A DNA stretch of 64,000 nt from JBBQWZ01 sp038210135. GTDB taxonomy: Bacteria > Acidobacteriota > Terriglobia > Bryobacterales > Bryobacteraceae. Below are positions 42,588 to 52,053 of the stretch, in pieces; within the stretch, counting starts at the first letter, position 1; each line of letters starts with the position of its first letter. The notes beneath the pieces are model-generated. The model saw only the letters and a list, made by a program, of their open reading frames with translations. It was not told the origin of the DNA and made no database searches. Both the position numbers and the translations under genes were made by a program. The stretch spans positions 62,001 to 126,000 of the forward strand of contig JBBQWZ010000011.1 in the NCBI GenBank assembly GCA_038210135.1, read 5' to 3'.

Positions 42588-44846
42588 ATGTTCGAGTTTC
42601 TCTTCAAGTACCCAACTAGCGTGTTCTCGAAAGGCAGCTTCGTGCTGCTGGGCGGATGGCCGGTGTGGCTGCTCGCGATCCTGATCGCGCTGACGGCCGC
42701 TGGACTGGGGTGGTTCCTGTGGCAGCGCCGCGGGACCGATGCACTGAAAGGCGCGCGCGGAGTCGCCGTCTGGCTGATGCAGACTTTGCTCGCGTGTCTG
42801 CTGCTCTTCCTGCTGTGGCATCCCGCGCTCAGCATCGCCACCCTGAAGCCGCAGCAGAATCTGATCGCCGTCGTGGTCGATGATTCGTCCAGCATGTCCT
42901 TGAAAGATACCGACGCCGGCAGCCGTCGCGATCAAGCGGCCAAGCTGCTCGATGGCGGGTTGCTCAAGAATCTGCAAGACAGATTCCAAACCCGCCTGTA
43001 CAAATTGAGCGACGTGCTGGCGCGAGTCGAAAAGACTGAACAAATTACCGCGCAAGGCAAAGCCACGCATCTAAGTGACGGGTTGAAACAAGTCGTCGCG
43101 GAATCCGCAGGCCTGCCCGTGGGCGCGATCGTGCTGCTTTCGGACGGCGCTGACAACTCGGGCGGCATCGAGCTCGAAACGATTTCCGCCATCCGCGCGC
43201 AACGCATTCCCGTCCATACGATCGGCTTCGGGCGTGAGAAATTCTCGAAGGATGTGGAAATAGTCGATGTGCTGGTTCCCGTGAAGGCGCTCGCCGATTC
43301 GCGCGTCGCGGCCGAAGTGACTTTGCGCCAGCGCGGCTTTGCCGGTTCGAAAGCCCGCCTGACCATTCGCGATCATGGAAAGGTTTTGGCGTCTCGCGAC
43401 ATTACGTTCAAGGCGGAGGGTGCTCCGCAGACTGAAATGCTGCTGTTCAACGCAGGTCCGGCCGGCGCGAAATCTCCTGAGATTTCGATTGATCCTTTGC
43501 CGGGCGAAGAGAACACGCAAAACAACACCGTCACCCGGCTGGTCAACGTGACGAACGCCAAGCCGCGCATACTCTACCTCGAAGGCGAGCCGCGCTGGGA
43601 ATTCAAGTTCCTGCGCCGCGCCGTCGAAGACGATGCCAACCTAAAGCTCGTCACCATGCTGCGGACCTCGCAGAACAAGATCTACCGCCAGGGAATCGAC
43701 GATCCCAAGGAACTCGAAGATGGCTTCCCGACCAAAATCGAGGACCTGTTCAAGTACGACGCCATCATCCTCGGCAGCGTCGCTGTCGCGTATTTGACTC
43801 CCGCGCAACAAGAGCTTTTGAAGACTTTCGTGGACCGTCGGGGTGGCGGACTGCTGTTCTTCGCCGGACGCGAATCGTTGAACGACGGCGGCTGGGGCAA
43901 GAACCAACTTGCCGATCTGATCCCGGTGAATCTGCCCGCGGGCAAGACCTTTGAGCGTTCACCCGCCACCGTCGAACTGACGCCGGTCGGACGCGACAGC
44001 CTGATTTGCCGCCTCTCTGAGGAAACTAACGCGAACCTGGAACGCTGGAAAAAACTCCCCTACCTGATGAATTTTCAGGACGTCGGTACGCCGAAGCCAG
44101 GCGCTGCCGTCCTCATCGACATGACGCCCAAGGGCACCAACAAGAAGCTGCCCCTGCTTGTCACACAAAACTACGGACGCGGCCGCGTCGCGGTATTTGC
44201 GAGTGCCGGAAGCTGGCGCTGGCAGATGTTGATGCCGCTCGAAGACAAGTCGCACGAGATGTTCTGGCAGCAGATGCTGCGCTGGCTGGTGACGGAAACG
44301 CCCACTCGCGTAGTCGCTTCCACCTCTTCGAACCTGCTCCTCGACGAAGGCAAAGTGAAATTCCGCGCCGAGGTTCGCGACAAGGCCTACGCGCCTGCGC
44401 CCGACGCCACCGTCCAGGCCAACATCATGGGACCGGGCGGCATCGCGCAATCGATCGAACTCCATCCCGATCCCTCCGAGCCCGGCGTCTACACCGGCGA
44501 TTGGACCGCTGAACAGCCCGGCTCCTACGTCACCGAAGTGGTCGGCAAGCGCGGCGATCAGGAACTCGGGCGCGACGTGATCACCTTCCGCCGGGAAGAT
44601 GGAGTCGCCGAGCACTTCCACGCCGAACAGAATCGCGAGTTGCTCGACAAGCTTTCCGCCCAGACCGGCGGAAAGTATTATGCGGGCGATGACGCAAAGA
44701 AACTGCCGAGCGAGATCTCGTATTCCGAAGCCGGCATCACTATCCGCGAGACGAAAGATCTGTGGGACATGCCGATCCTGTTCCTGCTGGCGCTCTCGCT
44801 GCGAGGCGGAGAATGGCTGCTGCGTCGGCGCTGGGGTGTGATTTGA
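42588..44846 (+). CDS. Membrane VWA and GATase-like protein
   Basis: The 752-residue protein has two N-terminal membrane helices (about residues 22-46 and 60-78). A VWA-like domain follows with a metal-site motif D98-D-S-S-S102 and LLSDGADNSGG near 190. A Rossmann-like domain of the glutamine-amidotransferase-like type spans about residues 325-470 (ILYLEGEPRWEFKFLRRAV, GGGLLFFAGRESL), then a C-terminal beta region (VYTGDWTAEQPGSYV). One more hydrophobic helix ends the protein (MPILFLLALSLRGGEWLL). It is likely anchored in the inner membrane with periplasmic VWA domains. The next gene starts four bases inside it. Confidence 0.88.
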   Translation: MFEFLFKYPTSVFSKGSFVLLGGWPVWLLAILIALTAAGLGWFLWQRRGTDALKGARGVAVWLMQTLLACLLLFLLWHPALSIATLKPQQNLIAVVVDDSSSMSLKDTDAGSRRDQAAKLLDGGLLKNLQDRFQTRLYKLSDVLARVEKTEQITAQGKATHLSDGLKQVVAESAGLPVGAIVLLSDGADNSGGIELETISAIRAQRIPVHTIGFGREKFSKDVEIVDVLVPVKALADSRVAAEVTLRQRGFAGSKARLTIRDHGKVLASRDITFKAEGAPQTEMLLFNAGPAGAKSPEISIDPLPGEENTQNNTVTRLVNVTNAKPRILYLEGEPRWEFKFLRRAVEDDANLKLVTMLRTSQNKIYRQGIDDPKELEDGFPTKIEDLFKYDAIILGSVAVAYLTPAQQELLKTFVDRRGGGLLFFAGRESLNDGGWGKNQLADLIPVNLPAGKTFERSPATVELTPVGRDSLICRLSEETNANLERWKKLPYLMNFQDVGTPKPGAAVLIDMTPKGTNKKLPLLVTQNYGRGRVAVFASAGSWRWQMLMPLEDKSHEMFWQQMLRWLVTETPTRVVASTSSNLLLDEGKVKFRAEVRDKAYAPAPDATVQANIMGPGGIAQSIELHPDPSEPGVYTGDWTAEQPGSYVTEVVGKRGDQELGRDVITFRREDGVAEHFHAEQNRELLDKLSAQTGGKYYAGDDAKKLPSEISYSEAGITIRETKDLWDMPILFLLALSLRGGEWLLRRRWGVI

Positions 44847-45778
44847 GACGTTCTGTAAAGGGTCTGTTGCTAGCCGGTTTTTTGCTTGTTGGCATCTCGC
44901 AAGCAGCGACCTTTTACGTTACCGTCGCTGGAATCGGCGGCGAGCCGGAGTACGATCAGCGGTTCACTTCGTGGGCGAAGGACATCGACAAGATCCTGCG
45001 CGCGACGCCGGATGCACAAGTCGAAACCCTCTACGGAGCGGCCGCTACAAAAGCGAAAGTGGACAGCGTGTTTCGCGACATCGCAACGAAAGCCAAGCCC
45101 GACGACGGCATCGTCGTCATGCTGATTGGCCACGGCAGCTTCGATGGAGTGGATTACAAAATCAACTTGCCGGGTCCGGATCTGAGCGCTGGCGAATTGG
45201 CGGCGATCCTCAATAAGCTGCCCGCCAAGCGCCAACTGGTCGTCAATATGACCAGTGCCAGCGGCGGATCTCTGCACGCTTTGCAGCGCGAGAACCGGGT
45301 CATCATCACCGCCACGAAATCCGGCAGCGAAAAGAACGCGACCATCTTCGCGCGCTATTGGGTCGAAGCGCTGCGCGATCCGGCGGCTGATTCCGACAAG
45401 AACGAAATCGTCACCGCGCTTGAAGCCTTCAAATTCGCTGAACAGAAAACCGCCAAGTTCTACGAATCGCAAAACCGCATCGCCACCGAACACGCGCTGC
45501 TCGAAGATACCGGCAAGGGCGAAGCCGTAAAGGCTCCGTCGCCGACGAACGGGCAAGGCCTGGTCGCCGGACGCTTCACCATGGTGAAGCTCGGAGCCGA
45601 ACAGGCCAAGGCCTCCACACCCGAACGAAAGGCGCTGCTCAAGAAGAAGGAAGACCTCGAACTGCAAGTGGACCAGTTGAAATACCAGAAGGCCGCGACG
45701 CCCACCGGCGAATACCGGGCGCGCATGGGCAGCTTGCTGCTGGAGCTTTCGAAGGTGCAGGCGGAGTTGGATAAGTAA
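44843..45778 (+). CDS. Caspase-like (C13/legumain-type) exported protein, catalytic Cys replaced by Ser
   Basis: The start is a TTG overlapping the previous stop (TTGA), where a signal peptide begins (LRRSVKGLLLAGFLLVGISQAA). The 311-residue product has the caspase-hemoglobinase fold: FYVTVAGIGG, VVMLIGHGSFDG with the catalytic His, and LVVNMTSASGG. In clan CD peptidases the residue after this strand is Cys; here it is Ser (TSASGG). A C-terminal charged coiled coil (about residues 250-310, KKKEDLELQVDQLKYQK) may bind partners. Loss of Cys suggests a pseudoprotease or a serine variant. It lies between a VWA protein and the TPR-gluzincin. Confidence 0.82.
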   Translation: MRRSVKGLLLAGFLLVGISQAATFYVTVAGIGGEPEYDQRFTSWAKDIDKILRATPDAQVETLYGAAATKAKVDSVFRDIATKAKPDDGIVVMLIGHGSFDGVDYKINLPGPDLSAGELAAILNKLPAKRQLVVNMTSASGGSLHALQRENRVIITATKSGSEKNATIFARYWVEALRDPAADSDKNEIVTALEAFKFAEQKTAKFYESQNRIATEHALLEDTGKGEAVKAPSPTNGQGLVAGRFTMVKLGAEQAKASTPERKALLKKKEDLELQVDQLKYQKAATPTGEYRARMGSLLLELSKVQAELDK

Positions 45779-45780
45779 GA

Positions 45781-48021
45781 ATGAACATCCGCATGTACCT
45801 GGCGGCTCCGCTCCCATGCACGGTGATGCTCGCCGCGCTCACGATCAACGCATGCGCGCAGACTCCGGCTCCCCAGCCGAAACGTGTGCCCACCGCGGCC
45901 GATGCCTGCTGGGGATTAAAACGCCACGGCAAGCTCGCGGAAGCGAAGTCCTGTTTCGTGAAGCTGACCGCCCAGCGCGATCCCGCGCTGGAAGCGGAAG
46001 GCCACTTCGGCCTGCGCGATTATGTGTCCGCTAATAAAGCGTTCCAGTCCGCCATCGCCAAGAACCCGCGCGATCCCTATTTGAAGGTCCGATGGGGCCT
46101 GATGTACCTTGAGCGCTACCAGCCCAAGGATGCCTCCGACCTGTTCGGCGAAGCCCTTGCAATTCAAAAGGATTACGCGCCTGCTCTGATGGGCCTCGCC
46201 AAAGTCGCTTCGGGTGGCTTCGAGAAGAAAGCGGTTGAATTCGCGGAACTGGCGCTGAAAGCTGACCCGATGCTGGTCGAAGCGCAGGAGCTTTTGGCAC
46301 GCATGGCGCTGGAGGATTCGAAGCCCGGGAAGGCCGCCGAAGAGGCGGAGAAGGCGCTGAAAATTTCCGCCGAAGCGCTCGACGCCATGGCGGTGCTCGC
46401 ATCGGTGGACTGGCTGAACGACAAGGAATCGGCCTGGATCACGAAGATCCTGGCCATCAACCCCATCTATGGCGAAGCCTATGCGACCGGCGCGCACTTC
46501 TTCGATATCAATCGCCGCTACGCGGAATCTATTCGTTGGTATCGCAAGGCGCTCGAACTGAACCCGGAATTGGTTGAGGCGAAATCTGAACTGGGCATCA
46601 GTCTGATGCGCCTCGGTGAAGAGACCGAAGCGTATGAGCAATTAAAGCAATGCTTCGAGGCCGGGTACGCGCCGCCGTCGGTCAAGAACACGCTGACGCT
46701 GATCGATAGCTACAAGAACTTCACGACGTACAAAACGCCGACCACCATCTTGCGCGTCCACAAGAAGGAAGACGAAATCCTGAAGCTGTACTTCGAGCCG
46801 GAACTCGAACTCGCCATCGCCACCTACGAAAAGAAATACAAGGTGAAGCTCGAGGCGCCGGTGCAGCTCGAGGTCTATCCCGACCACGAGGACTTCGCCG
46901 TCCGCACCATGGGCATGCCCGGCCTGGGCGCGCTCGGCGTCACCTTCGGCACCGTGGTCGCGATGGATTCGCCATCCGCGCGCAAGCCTGGGCAGTGGCA
47001 TTGGGCCAGCACGTTGTGGCACGAACTCAGTCACGTTTTCGTTCTCACCGCCACCAAGCATCGCGTTCCGCGTTGGTTCACCGAAGGGCTCGCTGTCCAC
47101 GAGGAAACGGCCATCCACAAGGATTGGGGCGACCGCCTGGACGCCATCAGTATCGACGCCATCAGAAAGAAGAAGCTGCTCCCCGTGGCCGACCTCGACC
47201 GCGGTTTCGTGCGGCCAGATTACCCGATGCAGGTGCAGGTTTCCTATTTCCAGGCCGGCCGGATCTGCGATTACATCAACGAAAAATGGGGCTGGGACAA
47301 ACTGCTCGGCATGATGCACGACTATGCCGAAACCAAGCCCACGCCTGAAGTGATCCAGCACAATCTTGGCATTTCGGCGGAGCAGTTCGACAAAGAATTT
47401 CTCGAATGGCTCGACAAACAGACGAAGAAAACTGTCGCCGGCTTCGACGAATGGAAAAAGGGTCTCAAGGAATTGTCGGAGATCGTCAAGCTGAAGAAGT
47501 GGGACGCCGTCCTGATCGAGGGCGAACGTTTGCGCGACCTTTATCCGGATTACGTCGAAGGCGGCAACGTCTACGATTTCATGGCCGACGCCTACCTCGA
47601 AAAAGGCGACAAAATCAACGCCACGAAGCAGCTCGCAGCCTATAGTAAGATCGGGGGTCGCAACCCAGCGACCTTGAAGAAGCTTGCCGCGCTTGAGGAC
47701 GAGGCCGGGCAAAAGAAAGAGGCGGCGGCTACGCTCGAACGGCTCAACTACATCTATCCGCTCGACGAGGATCTGCACAAGCGCCTGGGTAGACTCGCGC
47801 TTGGCCTCGGACGGCCGCTCGAAGCGGTGCGCGAATTCAAGGCGGTGACGGCGTGGAAACCGACCGACATCGCCGGGTCGCATTTCGAGCTCGCGCGTGC
47901 CATGCAGGCCGCGAAACAATTTGACGACGCGCGGGAGGAAGTCCTCATCGCGCTCGAAGCCGCACCCGGATTCAAGCCGGCGCAGAAGCTACTTTTGGAA
48001 CTTAGCGGGAGCAAACCTTAA
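45781..48021 (+). CDS. TPR protein with gluzincin (peptidase MA-like) domain
   Basis: The 746-residue protein has a signal peptide (about residues 1-28). TPR-like helices span residues 35-300 (NPRDPYLKVRWGLMYLERY, NPELVEAKSELGISLMRLG). A gluzincin protease domain follows, with HELSH at residues 414-418 and the downstream Glu in FTEGLAVHEETA. More TPR-like repeats run from about 560 to the end (LDEDLHKRLGRLALGLG). It would be a periplasmic zinc protease that recruits substrates via its TPR arms. It lies two bases after the caspase-like gene and eight before MoxR, so it belongs to the same operon. Confidence 0.9.
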   Translation: MNIRMYLAAPLPCTVMLAALTINACAQTPAPQPKRVPTAADACWGLKRHGKLAEAKSCFVKLTAQRDPALEAEGHFGLRDYVSANKAFQSAIAKNPRDPYLKVRWGLMYLERYQPKDASDLFGEALAIQKDYAPALMGLAKVASGGFEKKAVEFAELALKADPMLVEAQELLARMALEDSKPGKAAEEAEKALKISAEALDAMAVLASVDWLNDKESAWITKILAINPIYGEAYATGAHFFDINRRYAESIRWYRKALELNPELVEAKSELGISLMRLGEETEAYEQLKQCFEAGYAPPSVKNTLTLIDSYKNFTTYKTPTTILRVHKKEDEILKLYFEPELELAIATYEKKYKVKLEAPVQLEVYPDHEDFAVRTMGMPGLGALGVTFGTVVAMDSPSARKPGQWHWASTLWHELSHVFVLTATKHRVPRWFTEGLAVHEETAIHKDWGDRLDAISIDAIRKKKLLPVADLDRGFVRPDYPMQVQVSYFQAGRICDYINEKWGWDKLLGMMHDYAETKPTPEVIQHNLGISAEQFDKEFLEWLDKQTKKTVAGFDEWKKGLKELSEIVKLKKWDAVLIEGERLRDLYPDYVEGGNVYDFMADAYLEKGDKINATKQLAAYSKIGGRNPATLKKLAALEDEAGQKKEAAATLERLNYIYPLDEDLHKRLGRLALGLGRPLEAVREFKAVTAWKPTDIAGSHFELARAMQAAKQFDDAREEVLIALEAAPGFKPAQKLLLELSGSKP

Positions 48022-48029
48022 CCACTTTT

Positions 48030-49061
48030 ATGTCGGCTTACACCACGACCGCATCCACCCTCGACTCCGCCGATCTGAAGGACCGGATCGCGCGGTTTCA
48101 GCAAGTCCAACAGGACATCGTGACCCAGGTCCGGCGCGTCATCGTCGGCCAGGAAGAAGTCCTCGACCAGCTGATGATCGCGCTGTTTGTCGGAGGCCAT
48201 TGCCTGATCACTGGCCTGCCTGGAACCGCGAAGACCTTGCTGGTCCGCACCATCGCGCAGACCCTGGGCCTCAAGTTCCGCCGCATCCAATTTACGCCCG
48301 ATCTGATGCCGACCGATATGACCGGCACCGACATCATTGAAGAAGAGCCCGGCACCGGCAAGCGCACGTGGACCTTCGTTCCCGGCCCGATTTTCACCAA
48401 CGTCCTGCTCGCCGACGAAATCAACCGCACTCCTCCGAAGACGCAATCCGCGCTCCTCGAGGCCATGCAGGAATTCTCCTGCACCGTCCGCGGCACCATC
48501 TACCAGATCGACCGCCCCTTCTTCGTGCTCGCCACGCAGAATCCGATCGAGCTTGAAGGAACGTATCCTCTTCCAGAAGCTCAGCTCGATCGCTTCCTCT
48601 TTAATACGCTGCTCGATTACCTGCCCGCCGAACAGGAAATGCAGGTGCTCGGCCTCACCACCACCACCGCGTACGCCGAAGCCGTCGCCGTCACCACCGC
48701 CGCCGAAATCATCAGCTTCCAGCAACTGGTCCGCATGGTGCCGATCGCGGATTCGGTCGCGCGTTACGCCGTCGACTTGATCCGCGCCACCCGCGCCACC
48801 GATCCCAGCTCGCCGGACTTCGTCAGGAAGTACGTCAACTTTGGCGCCAGCGTGCGCGGCGTGCAGTTCCTGGTGCTCGCGGCGAAAGCCCGCGCACTCA
48901 TGAACCGCCGTTATCACGTCACCTACGACGACATCGCGAAGCTGCTGCGTCCGGTGCTGCGCCATCGCATTTTGCTGAACTTCCAGGCCGAATCGGACCG
49001 CCAATCGCCCGACGACATCCTCAAGAAGCTCCTCGAAGTCAAGCCCGCGCCCAAGGATTAA
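48030..49061 (+). CDS. moxR: MoxR family AAA+ ATPase
   Basis: The 343-residue protein is a MoxR ATPase: Walker A at about residues 62-69 (GLPGTAKT), the FTPDLMPTDMTGTDI segment, Walker B in VLLADEINRTPPKTQSALLEAM, sensor 1 in FVLATQNPIELEGTYPLPEAQ and the sensor-2 region in RRYHVTYDDIAKLLRPVLRHR. MoxR proteins act as chaperones that load or activate VWA-domain partners, often in metal insertion or envelope maintenance. The DUF58 and VWA genes that follow are the usual partners. Confidence 0.95.
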   Translation: MSAYTTTASTLDSADLKDRIARFQQVQQDIVTQVRRVIVGQEEVLDQLMIALFVGGHCLITGLPGTAKTLLVRTIAQTLGLKFRRIQFTPDLMPTDMTGTDIIEEEPGTGKRTWTFVPGPIFTNVLLADEINRTPPKTQSALLEAMQEFSCTVRGTIYQIDRPFFVLATQNPIELEGTYPLPEAQLDRFLFNTLLDYLPAEQEMQVLGLTTTTAYAEAVAVTTAAEIISFQQLVRMVPIADSVARYAVDLIRATRATDPSSPDFVRKYVNFGASVRGVQFLVLAAKARALMNRRYHVTYDDIAKLLRPVLRHRILLNFQAESDRQSPDDILKKLLEVKPAPKD

Positions 49062-49087
49062 TCGCTCGATCAAAGGCAAGAAGCAAC

Positions 49088-49975
49088 GTGCTGCAACGTT
49101 ATCTCCAACCCGACGTGCTCGCGGGGATTTCCGGTCTCGAACTGGTCGCGAAAACTGTGGTCGATGGATTCCTCTCCGGTCTCCATCGCTCGCCCACCTT
49201 CGGCTTCAGTCAGGAGTTCGCCGAGTACCGCGCCTACTATCCCGGCGACGATCTGCGCCACGTGGACTGGAATGTCTTCGCCCGTTCGGAAAAGATGTAC
49301 CTCAAACGCTACAAGGGCGAGACCAATTGCCAGACCACGTTCATGCTGGACGCCAGCGCGTCCATGCAGTATGGCTCCGGGCCGGTCACCAAAATCGCGT
49401 ACGCGAAATATCTCGTCGCCGCGCTTGCCTATATGGCCGTCGGGCAGCGAGACGCCACTGGACTCTGTGTGTTCGACGACGACGTGCGCGGCTGGGTCCA
49501 GCCGTCTACCCGCCAGGGGCAACTTCATCGCATTCTGAATACGCTCGATAAAGCCACGCCCGGCAAGCGAACCTCGTTCGAGAAACCGTTCGTCCACGTC
49601 CGCGAATTCCTCCATCGTCGCGGCCTGCTGGTCATCGTCTCCGACCTTTGGGAAAACCCGGAAACCATCGTCAAAGTGATGGAGCCGATGCGCCACCACG
49701 GTAACGAAGTCGTCGTCTTTCACCTGCTCGACGAGCAGGAACTGCGGCCGAAATTCAAGGATCCCGTTCTGCTCGAAGACATGGAATCCGGCGACACCAT
49801 GGAAGTCACGCCGCAGTACGCGGCCACCGAATACAAGGACAAAATCACCAGCCATTGCGACGACATGGCGAGCAAACTTCGCGGAGCAGGCCTCGACTAC
49901 ACGCTCGTAGACACCTCGCGTCCGCTCGATGAAGCTCTACGCGGCTACCTGGCCGCGCGCAAGGGGAGGATGTAG
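49088..49975 (+). CDS. DUF58 domain protein
   Basis: From a GTG, the 295-residue protein shows the DUF58 signature YRAYYPGDDLRHVDWNVFAR at about residues 50-70. It continues as a VWA-like domain: TFMLDASASMQYG with a DxSxS-type metal site and LLVIVSDLWENPETI. DUF58 proteins pair with MoxR ATPases. No membrane segment is seen. The next gene begins at the base after this stop. Confidence 0.93.
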   Translation: MLQRYLQPDVLAGISGLELVAKTVVDGFLSGLHRSPTFGFSQEFAEYRAYYPGDDLRHVDWNVFARSEKMYLKRYKGETNCQTTFMLDASASMQYGSGPVTKIAYAKYLVAALAYMAVGQRDATGLCVFDDDVRGWVQPSTRQGQLHRILNTLDKATPGKRTSFEKPFVHVREFLHRRGLLVIVSDLWENPETIVKVMEPMRHHGNEVVVFHLLDEQELRPKFKDPVLLEDMESGDTMEVTPQYAATEYKDKITSHCDDMASKLRGAGLDYTLVDTSRPLDEALRGYLAARKGRM

Positions 49976-52012
49976 GTGGGCTTCCTCTCTCCCTGGTTTT
50001 TAGGCGGCCTGCTCGCCGTCGGACTCCCTTTGTGGATCCACCTGCTGCGCCAACACAAAACTATCCCGCAGCTGTTCAGCTCGCTGATGTTTTTCGAGAA
50101 GCGGACGCAAAGCTCGGTGAAGCATCGCCGCCTCCGCTACATCGCCCTGCTGCTGATGCGCATGGCGATGATTCTGCTTCTCGTCCTGATGTTCGCGAAC
50201 CCGTTCTACAAGCGGACGCTCAAAGCCGGTGAAGGCACGCAGGCGGTCGTCATCGTCGTCGATCGCTCGTTCAGCATGCGCGCCGGCGATCGCTTCCAGA
50301 AGGCCAAGGACGGCGCGATGAGCATGATTTCCGGCTTGGCTCCGGGCAGGACCGCGCGGGTCCTCGCACTCGGCGGCTCCGTCGAAGCGCTCTCGCAGGC
50401 CACCACCGATAAAGGCGAGATGGGCGCGGCCGTCCAATCCATTCAAGCTGGCGACGCGCGCGGTTCCTACGGCGAGCTGATCAAGACGCTGAAATCGCTG
50501 ATGGCCAACGGCCCCATGGAAGTCCACTTCTTCACCGACCTGCAGCGGACCGCCATGCCGCCCGCCTTCAACGACCTCCGCATGCCGGACAACTCCAAGC
50601 TGGTGCTGCACGCCGTCGGCGAGGAACAAGCTCCGAACTTCGTGGTCGAAAGCGCCATCGCGCCGCGTCATATTTACGACACCAAGAAGGCCCGCGTCCA
50701 CGCCATCATCGCCGGCTACGGAACGCCCGCCGCCAAGAAGACCGTCTCGCTCGTTCTTAACGGCAAGACTCTCGCGACCAAGACTGTGGACGTACCCGCG
50801 AACGGACGGGCCTCCGCCGAATTCCTCGGCGTCGAAGCACCCTACGGCTTCAGCCGCGGCGAAATCCAAATCGACGGCGGCGACAGCCTGAAAGCCGATG
50901 ACCGTTTCACGTTCGCAGTCGAACGCGGCGATCCGAAAAAAGCTCTTCTGATTCACGACGGCCGCCAGGCGCGCGCCGCTTTGTACATCCGCGCCGCCAT
51001 CGACGCCTCCGCCGAAGCTTCCTATCAAATCGAAGTCATGACCGCGGATTCCGCCGCGAACGTCAGCCTCTCGAAGTACGCTTGGGTGCTGCTCGCCGAT
51101 GTCGCCGCTCCGCCCGCGTCTCTTGAAAAAGCGCTGAACGATTACGTAAAGAATGGCGGAGGCGTTTTGCTCTCCATGGGGCCCGGCTCCGCCGCTCGCC
51201 AGCGCACTCTGCTCGCGGACGATCCGATTGATGGATCGCGCTACGCCGCCCGCGAGGGCGACCTCTTCCAGACCGCCGGTGAAATCGATACCGGCCACCC
51301 CGCGCTCCGCCGCGCCGGCAAGTTCGAAGGCGTGAAGTTTTATCAGTCGGTGCGCGTCCGGCCCGAGAAATCTCGCGTCCTCGCCAAAATGGCGGACCAG
51401 TCCGCGCTGCTGCTTGAGCGCAAAATCGGCGAGGGCCACGTGCTGACCTTCACCTCGTCGCTCGACAACGTCGCCAACGATTTTCCGCTCCACGCCAGCT
51501 TCGTGCCCTTCATCGAGCAGTCCGCGAACTACCTCGCCGGACTCGACGAGCAGGCCGGCACCATCCTCGTCGGCAGCTTCGTCGAATTGCGCTCCGATAA
51601 GTCGCAGACCGCCGCCGCCGAAGTCACCGGCCCCGATGGCAAGCGCCTGCTCAGCCTTCAGGAATCTACCTCCGCCCCCAATTTTAAGGTGAAGGACGAA
51701 GGCTTCTACGAATTGAAGCGCCCCAACGGCAAACAGGAATTGATCGCCGTGCACGCCGACCGCCGCGAATCGAATCTCGAAAGGATTCCGGCCGACGCGG
51801 CAGTCTTATGGCAGAAGACTGGGCAGGGAAACGAAACCCCCGCTGGCGCGTCCGACCCTGATAGTGCGGCGCGTGAAGAGAAGCGGCCCTTGTGGCCGTA
51901 CTTGCTCCTAGTATTGTTGATAGTAGCGCTGGTCGAATCGGTGTTCGCGAACCGGTATCTGGCCGGCGATCCGGACGACATCAAGCGAAGAACTGAGCCG
52001 AAAGCGGCTTAA
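49976..52012 (+). CDS. BatA-like membrane VWA protein
   Basis: The 678-residue protein starts from GTG with the BatA-type N-terminal region: two helices at residues 5-22 and 55-74, with an LPLWIHLLRQHK motif. A VWA domain follows with its metal site D96-R-S98-F-S100 and FFTDLQRTAMPP near residue 184. A Rossmann-like domain with GGGVLLSMGPGSAAR comes later. A final helix at about 640-662 anchors the C terminus. It is the probable main client of the MoxR/DUF58 pair. Confidence 0.9.
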   Translation: MGFLSPWFLGGLLAVGLPLWIHLLRQHKTIPQLFSSLMFFEKRTQSSVKHRRLRYIALLLMRMAMILLLVLMFANPFYKRTLKAGEGTQAVVIVVDRSFSMRAGDRFQKAKDGAMSMISGLAPGRTARVLALGGSVEALSQATTDKGEMGAAVQSIQAGDARGSYGELIKTLKSLMANGPMEVHFFTDLQRTAMPPAFNDLRMPDNSKLVLHAVGEEQAPNFVVESAIAPRHIYDTKKARVHAIIAGYGTPAAKKTVSLVLNGKTLATKTVDVPANGRASAEFLGVEAPYGFSRGEIQIDGGDSLKADDRFTFAVERGDPKKALLIHDGRQARAALYIRAAIDASAEASYQIEVMTADSAANVSLSKYAWVLLADVAAPPASLEKALNDYVKNGGGVLLSMGPGSAARQRTLLADDPIDGSRYAAREGDLFQTAGEIDTGHPALRRAGKFEGVKFYQSVRVRPEKSRVLAKMADQSALLLERKIGEGHVLTFTSSLDNVANDFPLHASFVPFIEQSANYLAGLDEQAGTILVGSFVELRSDKSQTAAAEVTGPDGKRLLSLQESTSAPNFKVKDEGFYELKRPNGKQELIAVHADRRESNLERIPADAAVLWQKTGQGNETPAGASDPDSAAREEKRPLWPYLLLVLLIVALVESVFANRYLAGDPDDIKRRTEPKAA

Positions 52013-52053
52013 ATAGACCGGCCCACGAAGCGCAGGTTTGAGGGAATTACGGC

